From: Halorussus sp. MSC15.2 | Lineage (GTDB): Archaea > Halobacteriota > Halobacteria > Halobacteriales > Haladaptataceae | Reading direction: 5' to 3' | Length of the DNA stretch: 64,000 nt | Assembly: GCF_010747475.1 (NCBI RefSeq) | Contig: NZ_VSLZ01000008.1 | Span: forward strand, 1-64,000 | Part shown: positions 18,248-27,494 of the stretch, piece by piece | Layout of the letters: each line of letters starts with the position of its first letter | Numbering within the stretch: position 1 is the stretch's first letter | Made by a program: the position numbers and the translations under genes | Notes under the pieces: generated by a model | What the model was told of the DNA's origin: nothing | What the model saw: only the letters and a program-made list of their open reading frames with translations | Database searches by the model: none

Positions 18248-18652
18248 GTGACCCGCGTCGTCGTCCCAGTCCGCTATCCGCCGACAGCCCACTCCGAGCG
18301 AACGCTGGCGGAGGCGGTCCGAATCGCCGAGGAGCGCGGCGCGGCGCTGACCGTCCTGCACGTGAATCTCTACCACCGCGGCGGGGAGGTGTCGCGCGCC
18401 GACCTCAAGCGCGCGGTCGAAGCCGAGTTCGGTCGGGTGCCGAACGTCAGGTACGTCGTCCGCGACGGGTTCCTCGTCGAGGAGACCATCCTCGAAGAGG
18501 TCGCCGCCGAGGGGGCGGACGTGGTCGTCATCGGCCACAAGCAGGCCGGGCGGTGGCGGCGCGCGCTTCGGAAACTGACCTCGGACCCCGACATCGAAGC
18601 GTACCTCCGCGAGAAACTCGACGCCGAAATCGTGACGGTCGGGCGAGACTAG
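18248..18652 (+). CDS. Universal stress protein UspA-like
   Basis: 134 residues of one Usp domain: TRVVVPVRYP strand at the start, TVLHVNLYH, and a C-terminal GADVVVIGHKQAGRWRR segment in the ATP-binding loop position. Starts with GTG at 18248. Its stop overlaps the stop of the convergent mscS gene at CTAG (18649-18652). Confidence 0.85.
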   Translation: MTRVVVPVRYPPTAHSERTLAEAVRIAEERGAALTVLHVNLYHRGGEVSRADLKRAVEAEFGRVPNVRYVVRDGFLVEETILEEVAAEGADVVVIGHKQAGRWRRALRKLTSDPDIEAYLREKLDAEIVTVGRD

Positions 18653-19590
18653 TCGGGCGCGTCGAACTCCTCGGGTCGGGACTGGCGCTCGTCCTGTCCG
18701 AGTTCGACGCGAGCGGTGCCGCTGTTCTCGTCGAAGACGAGGTGGCTGTGGGGGTAGGCTATCTCCACGTCGGCCTCGTCGAGGTCGTCCCAGATGCGTT
18801 CCTGAATCTTCGACCGGACGCGGGGCATGTAGTAGGGGTCTTTCACCCAGTATCGGAGGTCGAGCAGAACGCCGTGGTCGGCGAACTCCTTGATGTACGA
18901 GACGGGCGCGGAGGGGTAGCGCGCGCTCCCGATGCGGATGTCCGGACCGCCCTCCACGACCTCCGTGGTCTCTCTGGCCGCCCGTTCCATGATGGCGCGG
19001 GCCTCCTCCACGTCGCCCTCGTAGGTCACCAGCACTTCGAGCGAGAGGCGCGACCGGGTGTCCTCGGCCGAGTAGTTGATGACGTCCCGGTCGCGCATGT
19101 TCGAATTCGGAATCACGAGGAACGTGTTTTCGAGCGTGAATATCTTGGTGTACCGGAGCGTGATGTCCTCGACGTAGCCCCGCCTGTCCTTGTCCACGAG
19201 TTCTATCATGTCGCCGATTTCGTACGGCTGGTCGGCCAGCAGGAACAGGCCGTTGATGACGCTCCCGATGATGGGCGCGAGGACCAGACCGAGGACGGCA
19301 GAGAACACCGTCACCGACAGCAGGATGTCGCTCGCCCGGAAGCCGAACCCGACTTTCACCGCGACCGACGCGGCGACGACCATCACGACGGCCCGAATCC
19401 CGCCGAGGACCGTCTTGGTCAGACTCGGCCGCTGAAACCGTCTCGCGACCGGGCGGCCGAGAAACCGAATGAGCAGTCGGCTCCCGTACCAACCGGCGAC
19501 GAGTATCACCACGGCGTAGAGGACGCCGCCGACCGGCGACGCCAGTATCTCGTCGGCGACCGACTGAATCCGGTCCAACACGCTCGCCAT
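18649..19590 (-). CDS. MscS-type mechanosensitive ion channel
   Basis: 313 residues. Three to four N-terminal hydrophobic segments, then the pore-lining helix (about 85-115) and the beta domain (GDMIELVDKDRRGYVEDITLRYTKI, PNSNMRDRDVINYS), as in small-conductance mechanosensitive channels. It releases solutes on hypo-osmotic shock. The extended frame upstream is rejected because it overlaps the promoter side of the divergent PAC2 gene. Acidic C-terminal tail. Confidence 0.92.
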   Translation of the reverse strand: MASVLDRIQSVADEILASPVGGVLYAVVILVAGWYGSRLLIRFLGRPVARRFQRPSLTKTVLGGIRAVVMVVAASVAVKVGFGFRASDILLSVTVFSAVLGLVLAPIIGSVINGLFLLADQPYEIGDMIELVDKDRRGYVEDITLRYTKIFTLENTFLVIPNSNMRDRDVINYSAEDTRSRLSLEVLVTYEGDVEEARAIMERAARETTEVVEGGPDIRIGSARYPSAPVSYIKEFADHGVLLDLRYWVKDPYYMPRVRSKIQERIWDDLDEADVEIAYPHSHLVFDENSGTARVELGQDERQSRPEEFDAPD

Positions 19591-19740
19591 GGCGGTATCT
19601 CTCTCGCGGTTGGGGAAAACGTTAGGGTTCGCAGTCGCCCGCGTCGAGGGAGTTGGCAGTCGAACCAAGTCGAATCCGGTAACCGCGCCGTGGCGAGCGT
19701 CCCGCAAAGAGATAAGGACCGCGTGTACGTAGCCTCCGGC

Positions 19741-20484
19741 ATGAACGGACAACCGGGTCCCGGGGGCGCTTCGTTCGAAATCAACGCCGAAAATCCGCAA
19801 GACACGGTCATCGCCGGATTCTCCCACTTCGGTCTGGCTGGACTGACCGCGGCGAACTACCTCGTGGACCACCTCGAATTCGAGCAGGTCGGCCACATCT
19901 CGGCCGACCAACTCCCCGCCATCACCCCGTTCGAGAACGGCCACCCGCGCCACCACACCCGCGTCTTCTCCCACGAGCAGGCCGGACTGTCGGTCCTCGT
20001 CGGCGAACTGTTCGTTCCGCTGTGGGCCGCCCAACCGTTCAGCGAGGCCGTATTGGAGTGGACCGAGACCGAGGGCGTCGACGAGGTCGCGGTCCTGCAA
20101 GGGGTAACGATGCCCCACGCGCCCGACGACCATCAGGTGTTCTACGTCGCCACCGACGACTACCGGGAGCACCGCCTCGCGGACGCCGACGTCCCGCCGA
20201 TGGGGCAGGGCTTCCTCGACGGGATGAACGCCGAACTCGTGGCTCGGGGGATGGAGTCGGACCTCCGGACCGCGGTGTACGTCACGCCCGTCCACGAGCA
20301 GGCCCCGGACGTGGAGGCCGCGATTCGCCTGCTGAACGCGGTCGGGCGTGTGTACGACCTCGAAATCGACACCGGACCGCTGGAGGAGTTCGCCGCGGAG
20401 ATTCGCGGCTACTACGAGGAACTCGCCGAACGACTCTCGGAGCGCACCGAGACCGAGGGGACCGAAAACCGGATGTACATGTGA
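19741..20484 (+). CDS. PAC2 family protein (proteasome-assembly-chaperone-like)
   Basis: 247 residues. The PAC2 fold is indicated by the N-terminal VIAGFSHFGLAGLTAANYLVD, then HHTRVFSHEQAGLSVLVGELF and VAVLQGVTMP. Archaeal members are related to proteasome assembly chaperones and to ATP-grasp-partner proteins, but their function is not established. ATG 19741 is the family-like start. Followed by a 258-nt intergenic region that holds a candidate RNA gene. Confidence 0.85.
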   Translation: MNGQPGPGGASFEINAENPQDTVIAGFSHFGLAGLTAANYLVDHLEFEQVGHISADQLPAITPFENGHPRHHTRVFSHEQAGLSVLVGELFVPLWAAQPFSEAVLEWTETEGVDEVAVLQGVTMPHAPDDHQVFYVATDDYREHRLADADVPPMGQGFLDGMNAELVARGMESDLRTAVYVTPVHEQAPDVEAAIRLLNAVGRVYDLEIDTGPLEEFAAEIRGYYEELAERLSERTETEGTENRMYM

Positions 20485-20574
20485 AGCGGTCGCTGTGGTC
20501 GAACGTCTCGAATCAAACCGTAGCGAGTCGGGAATCGCACCGCTCTGAAGGTTTATAAACGAAGCCGCGGCAAT

Positions 20575-20674
20575 CCCGTAGCGTGCCGACCTCCCGATTT
20601 GTCACGCAGGTGGTTTACGCACTCGTCAGGGCCTCTCAGACGGGATTGACTCGCGAACGTCACTGAGCTACGGG
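20575..20674 (+). ncRNA. Candidate small RNA between PAC2 and TrmB genes
   Basis: A strong TATA box TTTATAAA (20552-20559) has no start codon at leaderless distance. Downstream, CCCGTAGC (20575-20582) and GCTACGGG (20667-20674) are perfect complements, and a nested GCGTG/CACGC pair (20581-20585 with 20603-20607) could start at the predicted transcription start near 20581. TTTT follows at about 20692-20695. The trmB gene has its own promoter further down, so this would be a separate unit of roughly 100-120 nt. Weak point: the outer 5' arm lies partly before the predicted start. No known RNA family recognised. Confidence 0.3.
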
Positions 20675-20728
20675 AAGGATGAAACGCGTTTTCGCAAATC
20701 GGTGCTACTCGAAACCGGATAAATCATT

Positions 20729-20743
20729 TACCCCTCGGGAGTA
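20729..20743. promoter_or_regulatory. Candidate TrmB operator overlapping the trmB start codon
   Basis: TACCCCTCGGGAGTA is an imperfect palindrome (TACYCC-N3-GGRGTA) and resembles the haloarchaeal TrmB motif TACT-N7-8-GAGTA known from Halobacterium, here with one mismatch and slightly shorter spacing. It lies between the TATA-like GGATAAAT (about 20718-20725) and the first codons of the regulator gene, a position suited to autorepression. Confidence 0.45.
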
Positions 20744-21810
20744 TGTCCTCGTATATGACCTCCGACGACTTGCGCGTGACCATGGAGCAGGTCGGCGACC
20801 GGTTCGACCTCGGGGAGTACGAAATCGACGCGTACCTCACCGTGCTCGAACACGGCGACCTGACCGCCAGCCAAATCGCCGACCGGACCGACATCCCGCA
20901 ACCGCGGGTGTACGACACGGTCCGGAGCCTCAGCGACCGCGGACTCGTGGAACTGCGCGAGTCCCGACCGATGAAGGTCATCGCGGTGGACCCCGAGGAG
21001 GCGTTCTCCGGCGTCCAGACCTCGCTGATGGACATGGTCTCGGAGTTGGAGGCCCGGTACACGGCTCCCGCCCGCGATACCGAGGCCGTCTCGCTGGTCA
21101 AGTCGCGCTCGACAATCCTCCGGTACCTCGAAGAGGTCATCGACGCGGCCGAGTTCGAACTCGCGCTGTCGCTGACGCCCGACCTCCTGACCCGATACGA
21201 GGACGAACTCAGCGCCGCCATCGACACGGGCGTCAGCATCGAACTGCTGGTCACGCCCGCCTCGGAAGCGCCCGACCCCGACGAGTTCGACTACCGCGAC
21301 GTGGCGACGACGGCCCGCGCTCGGCGAGGCATCACCACGCCGGTCATCGCCGTCGCGGACGGCGAGTACTCCATCTACGCCACCCAAGACGCCCTCCGGG
21401 ACGACGAGGACCGATACGGCGTCATCTTCAACCGCTCGGCGCTGGGCTTCCTCGTCTCCGGGTTCTTCGGCACCGTCCTCTGGACCACCGCCGAACGCAC
21501 CCTCGCCGCCAACGGCGAGGACCGCCCGTTCCCCCGACGCTACTCGTCCATCCGGCGCTGCGTCAAGGAACTGCAGGAACTCGAGGGCGACTTCTACGCG
21601 ACGATAGAGGGCCGGGACATCGAGCGGGGGTCCTCGCGCGTCGTGCGAGGCGAAGTGGTCGGCTTCTCGTTCGAGGCGGGCGAGCGCGTCGCCGGGATGA
21701 AGATTCGGACGGACGACGGCGTCGTCACGGTCGGCGGGCAGGTCGCGGCACTGGAGGACGTGGAGGCTCACGAAATCCGGGTCGGGCGGAACAGTCCGCC
21801 CGAGCAGTGA
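20743..21810 (+). CDS. trmB: TrmB-type sugar-responsive transcriptional regulator
   Basis: 355 residues. N-terminal winged helix (about 15-85; [25 protein letters not shown] is the recognition region) and a C-terminal sugar-binding domain of the TrmB family (about 110-350, with SITRS-like [14 protein letters not shown] and a final beta-barrel region). Regulators of this type control central carbon and sugar-transport genes. ATG 20755 is an alternative start. A TrmB-like motif overlaps its own start, and a sugar ABC operon lies 2.3 kb downstream, making that operon a likely target (inference). The gene symbol reflects family, not proven orthology. Confidence 0.85.
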   Translation: MSSYMTSDDLRVTMEQVGDRFDLGEYEIDAYLTVLEHGDLTASQIADRTDIPQPRVYDTVRSLSDRGLVELRESRPMKVIAVDPEEAFSGVQTSLMDMVSELEARYTAPARDTEAVSLVKSRSTILRYLEEVIDAAEFELALSLTPDLLTRYEDELSAAIDTGVSIELLVTPASEAPDPDEFDYRDVATTARARRGITTPVIAVADGEYSIYATQDALRDDEDRYGVIFNRSALGFLVSGFFGTVLWTTAERTLAANGEDRPFPRRYSSIRRCVKELQELEGDFYATIEGRDIERGSSRVVRGEVVGFSFEAGERVAGMKIRTDDGVVTVGGQVAALEDVEAHEIRVGRNSPPEQ

Positions 21811-21900
21811 GCGCGACGCGGTCGTCGGTCGCGCGCCGACACGCTACCTGCCGGCCGCGCGGAGGATTCTGATTACTGCCGACCGAGCGGAAATCACCGA

Positions 21901-22752
21901 CTACTGGAACGTGTAGAGCCGAGCACCGCAGTCGTCACAGGCCAGCACTTCGTCGGGTGCGTCGGGACGCGCCCCGCCCGGTCCGCCGCAGCACTCGACC
22001 ACGGTTGTCTCCACGACCGGTCCGTCACAGACCGGGCAGCGTTCGAGGACGGTCCGGAGCGGTCCCGCCGCCTGCGCCCGCCGAGTCGCGGACAGGTCGG
22101 TGTCGTCGGCCAGCGCCCGGACCGCGGCCGTCTCCGCGACGGCGACCGGCCGAGTGAGCCACTTCTCGTTCGCCGGGTCGTCGCCCCCGTCCGAGACCAC
22201 GAACCAGCGGTCGCCGTCGCGTTCGAGCGGAGCGTTCGCGCTCGGGGTCACCACCTCCACGACCCGACCCTCGGGTGCGGCCGCCCGGAGCGCGGCCGCG
22301 AGAGCCTCGTCGTCGCGCTCCCGGAGGTCTCGAATCTCCGCGCGCCACGCCTCCCGGAAGTCGTCGTCGAGAGTCACCGTCTCGCCGTCCGCGACGACCG
22401 CACCGGTGTCCACGAGGGCGGCGAGGACCGCTTCGCCGGATTCGTCGTCGCCGAGCGACCCCGAGGCGTCGGGAGTCCCGCGGCCGTCGCCGCGGTCCGC
22501 GTGAAAGACGTTCGTCGGGAGTCGCGCGGCGAGTCCGGGCGCGAACCGCGGGGTGTAGGGGACCAGATACCCCCGGAGCGCGATGGCGGCCGCGCCGCCG
22601 ACGCCGAGCACGGTGGCGAGGGCGCGCGAACGCCGCCGCGCGACGCCCGCGCAGGCGGCGAGCAGTAGTACGGCGTTGACAGACGTGCAGGGCCAGCATC
22701 GGCGCTCGCCCGTGTGGTCCGGGTTCCGAAGGTGGTCGTAGAGCGACCGCAT
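21901..22752 (-). CDS. Membrane-anchored protein with C-terminal zinc ribbon
   Basis: 283 residues. RRCWPCTSVNAVLLLAACAGVARRR and a second hydrophobic stretch near 48-65 anchor the N-terminus; residues about 90-215 form a soluble domain with an NEKWLTRPVAVAETAAVRAL segment; the end is a zinc ribbon with CPVC and CDDC plus an intervening CC. The same architecture occurs in uncharacterised haloarchaeal proteins. Convergent with trmB, divergent from the reductase gene. Function unknown. Confidence 0.75.
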   Translation of the reverse strand: MRSLYDHLRNPDHTGERRCWPCTSVNAVLLLAACAGVARRRSRALATVLGVGGAAAIALRGYLVPYTPRFAPGLAARLPTNVFHADRGDGRGTPDASGSLGDDESGEAVLAALVDTGAVVADGETVTLDDDFREAWRAEIRDLRERDDEALAAALRAAAPEGRVVEVVTPSANAPLERDGDRWFVVSDGGDDPANEKWLTRPVAVAETAAVRALADDTDLSATRRAQAAGPLRTVLERCPVCDGPVVETTVVECCGGPGGARPDAPDEVLACDDCGARLYTFQ

Positions 22753-22901
22753 ACCTCTCGTATCGACGCGGCGGGGCTTGAGGCTTTTCCGGGGGCAGTC
22801 GTCTTTCGTGGACTGGACGTCCCCGGAAATCTGTCGCTATCGGAACCGGTCGCGCCGACTCGCCCCGTACCGTTTTGTCGGCCTTCGTCGTACGCAGTCC
22901 C

Positions 22902-23894
22902 ATGCCCGACACGGAGATGGAGTACACGAACCTCGGCGACACGGGTCTCGAAGTCTCTCGGTTCTGCCTCGGATGCATGAACTTCGGGAGCGACCGCGAG
23001 TGGATGATTGGCGACGAGGAGAAGAGCCGCGAGATAATCGACCGCGCCATCGACCTCGGCATCAACTTCCTCGACACGGCGAACGTCTACTCTCAGGGCG
23101 AGAGCGAGGAGATAGTCGGTCGGGCCATCGAGGAGTACGACCGCGAGCAACTGGTAATCGCGACGAAAGTCTACGGGTCAATGGGCGAGGGACCGAACAA
23201 ACAGGGTCTCTCGCGCAAGCACGTCCTCGACCAAGTGGAGGGGAGCCTCGAACGCCTCGGCACCGACTACATCGACCTCTACCAGATTCACCGCTGGGAC
23301 GAGTCCACGCCGATAGCGGAGACGCTCCACGCGCTCGACCACCTCGTGGAGACCGGAAAAGTGCGGTACATCGGAGCCTCCACGATGGCGTCGTGGCAGT
23401 TCACGAAGGCGCTCTACGAGAGCGACCTGAACGACTACGCCCGGTTCACGTGCATGCAACCACAGTACAATCTGGTTGACCGCCAAGAGGAGGAGAACGT
23501 CCTCCCGGTCTGTGCCGACGAGGGAATCGGCGTCATCCCGTGGAGTCCGCTCGGCGGCGGGTTCCTGACGGGCAAGTACGACCGCGATTCGGAACCCGAA
23601 TCGGGCCGGGCGGCCACCGACGAACACACCTACGAGCGATTCACCGACGAGAACTGGGCGGTGCTGGACGCGGTTCGAGAGCTAGCCGACGAGAAGGACG
23701 TCACGCCCGCGCAGGTCAGTCTCTCGTGGTTGCTTCACGAGGAAGTCGTGGACGCGCCCATCGTCGGTCCCCGCAGTATCGACCACTTGGAGGAGAACGT
23801 CGCGGCACTCGACGTCTCGCTCTCTGACGACGAGAGAGCGCGACTCGAAGCGCCGAAAGACCCGGTGTGGTCCCGAGATATCGCGGACACGTAA
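22902..23894 (+). CDS. Aldo/keto reductase
   Basis: 330 residues of a TIM-barrel NADPH-dependent reductase. Catalytic tetrad candidates are visible: Asp in FLDTANVYSQGESEE, Tyr of the same segment, Lys in IATKVYGSMG and His in YQIHRWDESTP. Cofactor-binding part: IPWSPLGGGFLTGKY and GPRSIDHLEENVAAL. ATG 22902 is used; ATG 22917 is possible. Its place between trmB and the sugar operon suggests a role in sugar or aldehyde conversion, but substrate is unknown. Confidence 0.9.
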   Translation: MPDTEMEYTNLGDTGLEVSRFCLGCMNFGSDREWMIGDEEKSREIIDRAIDLGINFLDTANVYSQGESEEIVGRAIEEYDREQLVIATKVYGSMGEGPNKQGLSRKHVLDQVEGSLERLGTDYIDLYQIHRWDESTPIAETLHALDHLVETGKVRYIGASTMASWQFTKALYESDLNDYARFTCMQPQYNLVDRQEEENVLPVCADEGIGVIPWSPLGGGFLTGKYDRDSEPESGRAATDEHTYERFTDENWAVLDAVRELADEKDVTPAQVSLSWLLHEEVVDAPIVGPRSIDHLEENVAALDVSLSDDERARLEAPKDPVWSRDIADT

Positions 23895-24079
23895 CACGCT
23901 TCCGAGTAAATATTACGAGACGGCGGGGCGATTAGGCCACTCGGACCCTGACACAATACCGACAGCCGAGACGAAATCCCCGTCCCGAGCCTGATTTTTT
24001 TCTAATCACTTCCGTTGGAGGCTGGCCAAAGCTGTTATACGGAGGTTTGCCGTTACAGGGTGTGGGGGAGTGAGAGACA

Positions 24080-25542
24080 ATGACAAATGAGGGTAGCGGA
24101 ACTTCTAGGCGACGGTTCGTCAAAGCTGTCGGTGCGTCGGGAGCGGCGGCGGGCCTGACAGGATACGTAGACGATGGGGCGGTCGGCGACGTTCAGCAGG
24201 GCGGGACGACCACCGTCCAGTGGGCGACGGACCCGGACTTCAAGGGGTCGACGTGGAAACAGGAGTTACAACCAGTTCTGCACAACAACGGTCTCTCGAA
24301 GGACATCGAAGTCGAAATTCTCGCGGGACCGTCCGTGACCGACAACCGCCGCGCGCAGTACCAGCAGTGGCTGTCGGCGGGACGGGCGAAACCCGACATT
24401 CTCTACATGGACAGCGGGTGGACGATTCCGTTCATCGTCAGGAACCAACTGCTGAATTTGAGCAAATCGGGGAACTTCCCGCAGAAGCGGATTCAGCGTA
24501 TCGAGAACCAGTACTTCGACGCGAGCGTCTCGACTGCCAAGGGACCGGACGGCGACCTGTACGGCGTCCCCCTGTTCCCGGACTTCCCGACGATGCTGTA
24601 CAACCAGAACTATCTGAAGAACGCCGGGTTCGGGCAGTCGGACTTCGACAAGTGGGCCACCGACTCGATGACGTGGCAGAAGTTCTCGCAGGTGACCAAG
24701 CAGGCGATGAACAACAACGACGTGGAGTACGGCTACACCTTCCAAGCGAAGGCCTACGAGGGACTGTCGTGCTGTGACTTCAACGAGTTCATGTCGAGTT
24801 GGGGCGGGGCCTACTTCGGCAACCCCGAGAAGTACCTGTTCGGGCCGGTCGGCGACCGACCGATTACCGTGGACGAACCCCAGGTCGTCAACGCAATCAA
24901 GATGGTGCGGACGTTCATCCACGGTTCGGACGCCAACAACACGCTCGACGAGTATCAGGGCAACATCGCACCGCAGGCGGTGATGCAGTGGGTCGAGGAA
25001 CCGTCCCGGAAGCCGTTCACCAACGGTAACGCCGTCATGCACCGCAACTGGCCCTACGCCATCAACATCAGCGGTGCCGAGGACGCGCTGGGCAAGGACC
25101 TCGGCGTGATGCCAATTCCGTACGCCAAGACGCCCGACGAGGCGCAGTACCCGATGACGGGAGGGCCGGTCGCGGCGCTGGGCGGATGGCACAACGCCAT
25201 CAACCCCAACTCCAAGAAGCAGGAGCGGCCGCCGAGGTACTGAAAGCGATGATGAGCGAGGAGTTCAAGTACAAGCTCTTCGAGGTGCTGGGATTCCTCC
25301 CGCCGGAACCCAAACTCCTGACCACCAACCGGGCCAAGCAGGTGCCGGTAATGGGCCGGTATCTCGATTCGCTGCGCGTCGCGGGCGAGAACGCGATTCC
25401 GCGCCCGGTCACGCCGGTCTGGCCCGCCGAATCGTCCAAAATCGCCCAGCAGGTCAACGGTGCCTTCGCACAGGGCGGCAACCCCAGTCAGGCGATGAGT
25501 CAACTCAAGGCACAACTAGAGGCAATCGAGAGCAGCGCGTGA
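24080..25542 (+). pseudogene. Sugar ABC transporter substrate-binding protein, frameshifted
   Basis: The binding component of the importer encoded next to it. Residues from SRRRFVKAVGAS are a Tat signal, followed by a family 1 type solute-binding fold (TVQWATDPDF, DILYMDSGWT, GVPLFPDFPTMLYN). The frame ends early near 25235 (KKQERPPRY-stop); one missing G at about 25225 would give KKQEAAAEVLKAM and continue to the stop at 25542, about 487 residues in all. The lipobox that normally follows this Tat signal reads LTGY (Tyr29, codon TAC at 24164) in place of LTGC. The rest of the operon is intact, so the frameshift may be a sequencing error; the Cys loss is separate. Confidence 0.85.
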
Positions 25543-25561
25543 ACTAGCTTCACAATCTCCA

Positions 25562-26563
25562 ATGGCAACAACCGAAGAGGAGGCCCCGGACTCCCGGCGG
25601 TCGGGACCGTACGTCGCGGCAGTGCGCTGGATGGAGAACCTGAGCGACACGCAGTTCGCGTACCTGTTGCTGACGCCGGTACTGCTGTTGCTCGGACTCA
25701 TCGCGTTCTGGCCGTTACTGAGCACGTTCCGGATGTCGCTGTACTCCGACAACCTCGTCGGGAGCGCTCCGCTCGGCGAGTTCGTCGGTCTGCAGAACTA
25801 CGTCGCGCTGTTGACGGGCGAACGCAACGCGTTGCTGGTCCGGCCGTTCTTCGACCTCTCGACGCCGTTCAGGAGCGCACTCACCGTGACGCTCATCTTC
25901 ACGGTGGTGAGCGTCTTCTTCGAGACAATCGTGGGGTTCGCACAGGCGCTCGTCCTCGACCAAGACTTCCGCGGGCGACGGTGGGTCCGGGTCGCCATCA
26001 TCATCCCGTGGGCGGTGCCCATCGTGATTCAGGGGATGATTTTCTTCCTGATGTTCCAGCCCGGAATCGGGTTCCTCGTCGGCACGCCGGAGAACCCGGC
26101 GTTCCTCAATCGACTCGGAATCCTCGGGTTCACGCCGCTATCGACCCCGTCGGAGTCGGTGCTGATACTCATCGTCGCCGACGTGTGGAAGACTTCGGCG
26201 TTCATGGCGCTCATCATCCTCGCGGGACTCCAGAGCGTGGACCGGAGCCTCTACGACGTGGGGAGAGTCGCCGGGGCCTCGAAGTACCAGCAGTTCAAGA
26301 TGATAACCCTGCCGCTGGTCCTGCCGTCGGTGCTGGTGGCGATGCTGTTTCGGACCATCGGCGCGATGCGAATCTACGGTCTCATCGAGACGGTCGTGGG
26401 ATGTAACACGGTGCCGTCACTGTCCTGTCTAGTGGTCACGACCTTCCGCGGGTCGCGGATGTACGGAACGTCGGCGGCGGTGGCGTTCATCACGGCGGCA
26501 CTCATCGGTCTCGTGGTCTCGGTGTACATCGTCAAGTACGCGGACACGGAGACGGGAGGATAA
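25562..26563 (+). CDS. ABC sugar transporter permease (MalF/UgpA type)
   Basis: 333 residues with six membrane segments and the binding-protein-dependent transport signature at about 225-245 (SLYDVGRVAGASKYQQFKM), which docks to the ATPase. N-terminal tail is cytoplasmic. Starts 20 bp after the binding-protein gene and 2 bp before the second permease gene. Confidence 0.93.
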   Translation: MATTEEEAPDSRRSGPYVAAVRWMENLSDTQFAYLLLTPVLLLLGLIAFWPLLSTFRMSLYSDNLVGSAPLGEFVGLQNYVALLTGERNALLVRPFFDLSTPFRSALTVTLIFTVVSVFFETIVGFAQALVLDQDFRGRRWVRVAIIIPWAVPIVIQGMIFFLMFQPGIGFLVGTPENPAFLNRLGILGFTPLSTPSESVLILIVADVWKTSAFMALIILAGLQSVDRSLYDVGRVAGASKYQQFKMITLPLVLPSVLVAMLFRTIGAMRIYGLIETVVGCNTVPSLSCLVVTTFRGSRMYGTSAAVAFITAALIGLVVSVYIVKYADTETGG

Positions 26564-26564
26564 C

Positions 26565-27488
26565 ATGGCTACGGAAACTGATTCGAGTCGAGGCGCGTTC
26601 TCGCGGTGGGTGAACTCGGCGATACAGAACCCTCAGAAGGTGTACAGGGCGATGTTCTACGTCGCCATGCTGTTCTTCCTGTTCACGACGCTGTTCCCGT
26701 TCTACTGGCTGCTGGTGCTGGCGCTCACGCCGAACGAGGCCATCACCAGTTTCGGCTTCCCGCCGGTGCCCCACGGGTTCAATCCGGAGGCGTTCGTGAC
26801 GGTGTTCACGAAGGTGCCGTTCCACATCTACATGTTCAACAGCTTCGTGCTCGGCATCGCCACGACGGTCGTCGTGCTGATACTGGCGAGTCTCGCTGGC
26901 TACGTGTTCGGCAGGCTCGAATTCCCCGGAAAGGGACCGCTGATGCTGCTGATACTGGCGGTGTCGTACTTTCCGCCGGCGGCGTTCATCATCCCGCTGT
27001 TCCGACTGTTCACCGGCAACGTCTCGGTGCTGGGCGTGTCGAGTCCCAGCCTGTTCAACACGCCGTTCGCCATGATACTGCCGTTCAGCGCGCTGTTCAT
27101 GCCGCTGTCTATCTTCATCCTCTCGACGTTCTACGGCCAGATTCCGGACGGACTGGAGGACGCTGCTCGAATCGAGGGGACGACGCGCCTCGGCGCGCTG
27201 TTCCGGGTCATCATGCCGCTGTCGGCACCGGGCGTAGCGACGGCCGGCGTGCTGACGTTCATCTCGGTGTACAACGAGTTCTTCTTCTCGTTCCTGATGA
27301 CCTCGGGGGAGGCGCGCAGTTGGGCACCCATCGTGTGGGGTATCCTGAGCTATCAGGGCCAGTACACCCAACTGTACAACCTCATGGCGGCCGCGAGCAT
27401 CGTCGGGGTCCTGCCCGTCGCCATCCTCGTGGTCGTGGCACAGGAGAAGATAGTCAGCGGACTCACCGCGGGAGCGCTCAAGGAGTGA
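26565..27488 (+). CDS. ABC sugar transporter permease (MalG/UgpE type)
   Basis: 307 residues, six membrane segments, and the EAA loop near 195-215 (DGLEDAARIEGTTRLGALF). Forms the heterodimeric channel with the preceding permease. The ATPase gene follows after 6 bp. Confidence 0.93.
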   Translation: MATETDSSRGAFSRWVNSAIQNPQKVYRAMFYVAMLFFLFTTLFPFYWLLVLALTPNEAITSFGFPPVPHGFNPEAFVTVFTKVPFHIYMFNSFVLGIATTVVVLILASLAGYVFGRLEFPGKGPLMLLILAVSYFPPAAFIIPLFRLFTGNVSVLGVSSPSLFNTPFAMILPFSALFMPLSIFILSTFYGQIPDGLEDAARIEGTTRLGALFRVIMPLSAPGVATAGVLTFISVYNEFFFSFLMTSGEARSWAPIVWGILSYQGQYTQLYNLMAAASIVGVLPVAILVVVAQEKIVSGLTAGALKE

Positions 27489-27494
27489 TTCACA

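Noticed and set aside
16820-20484. Very long open frames on the other strands (890 codons minus at 16820-19492; 1116 codons plus at 17134-20484)
   Set aside because: They lie antisense or out of frame to clear ushA, uspA, mscS and PAC2 genes and translate to Arg/Gly-rich sequence; this is a by-product of high GC.
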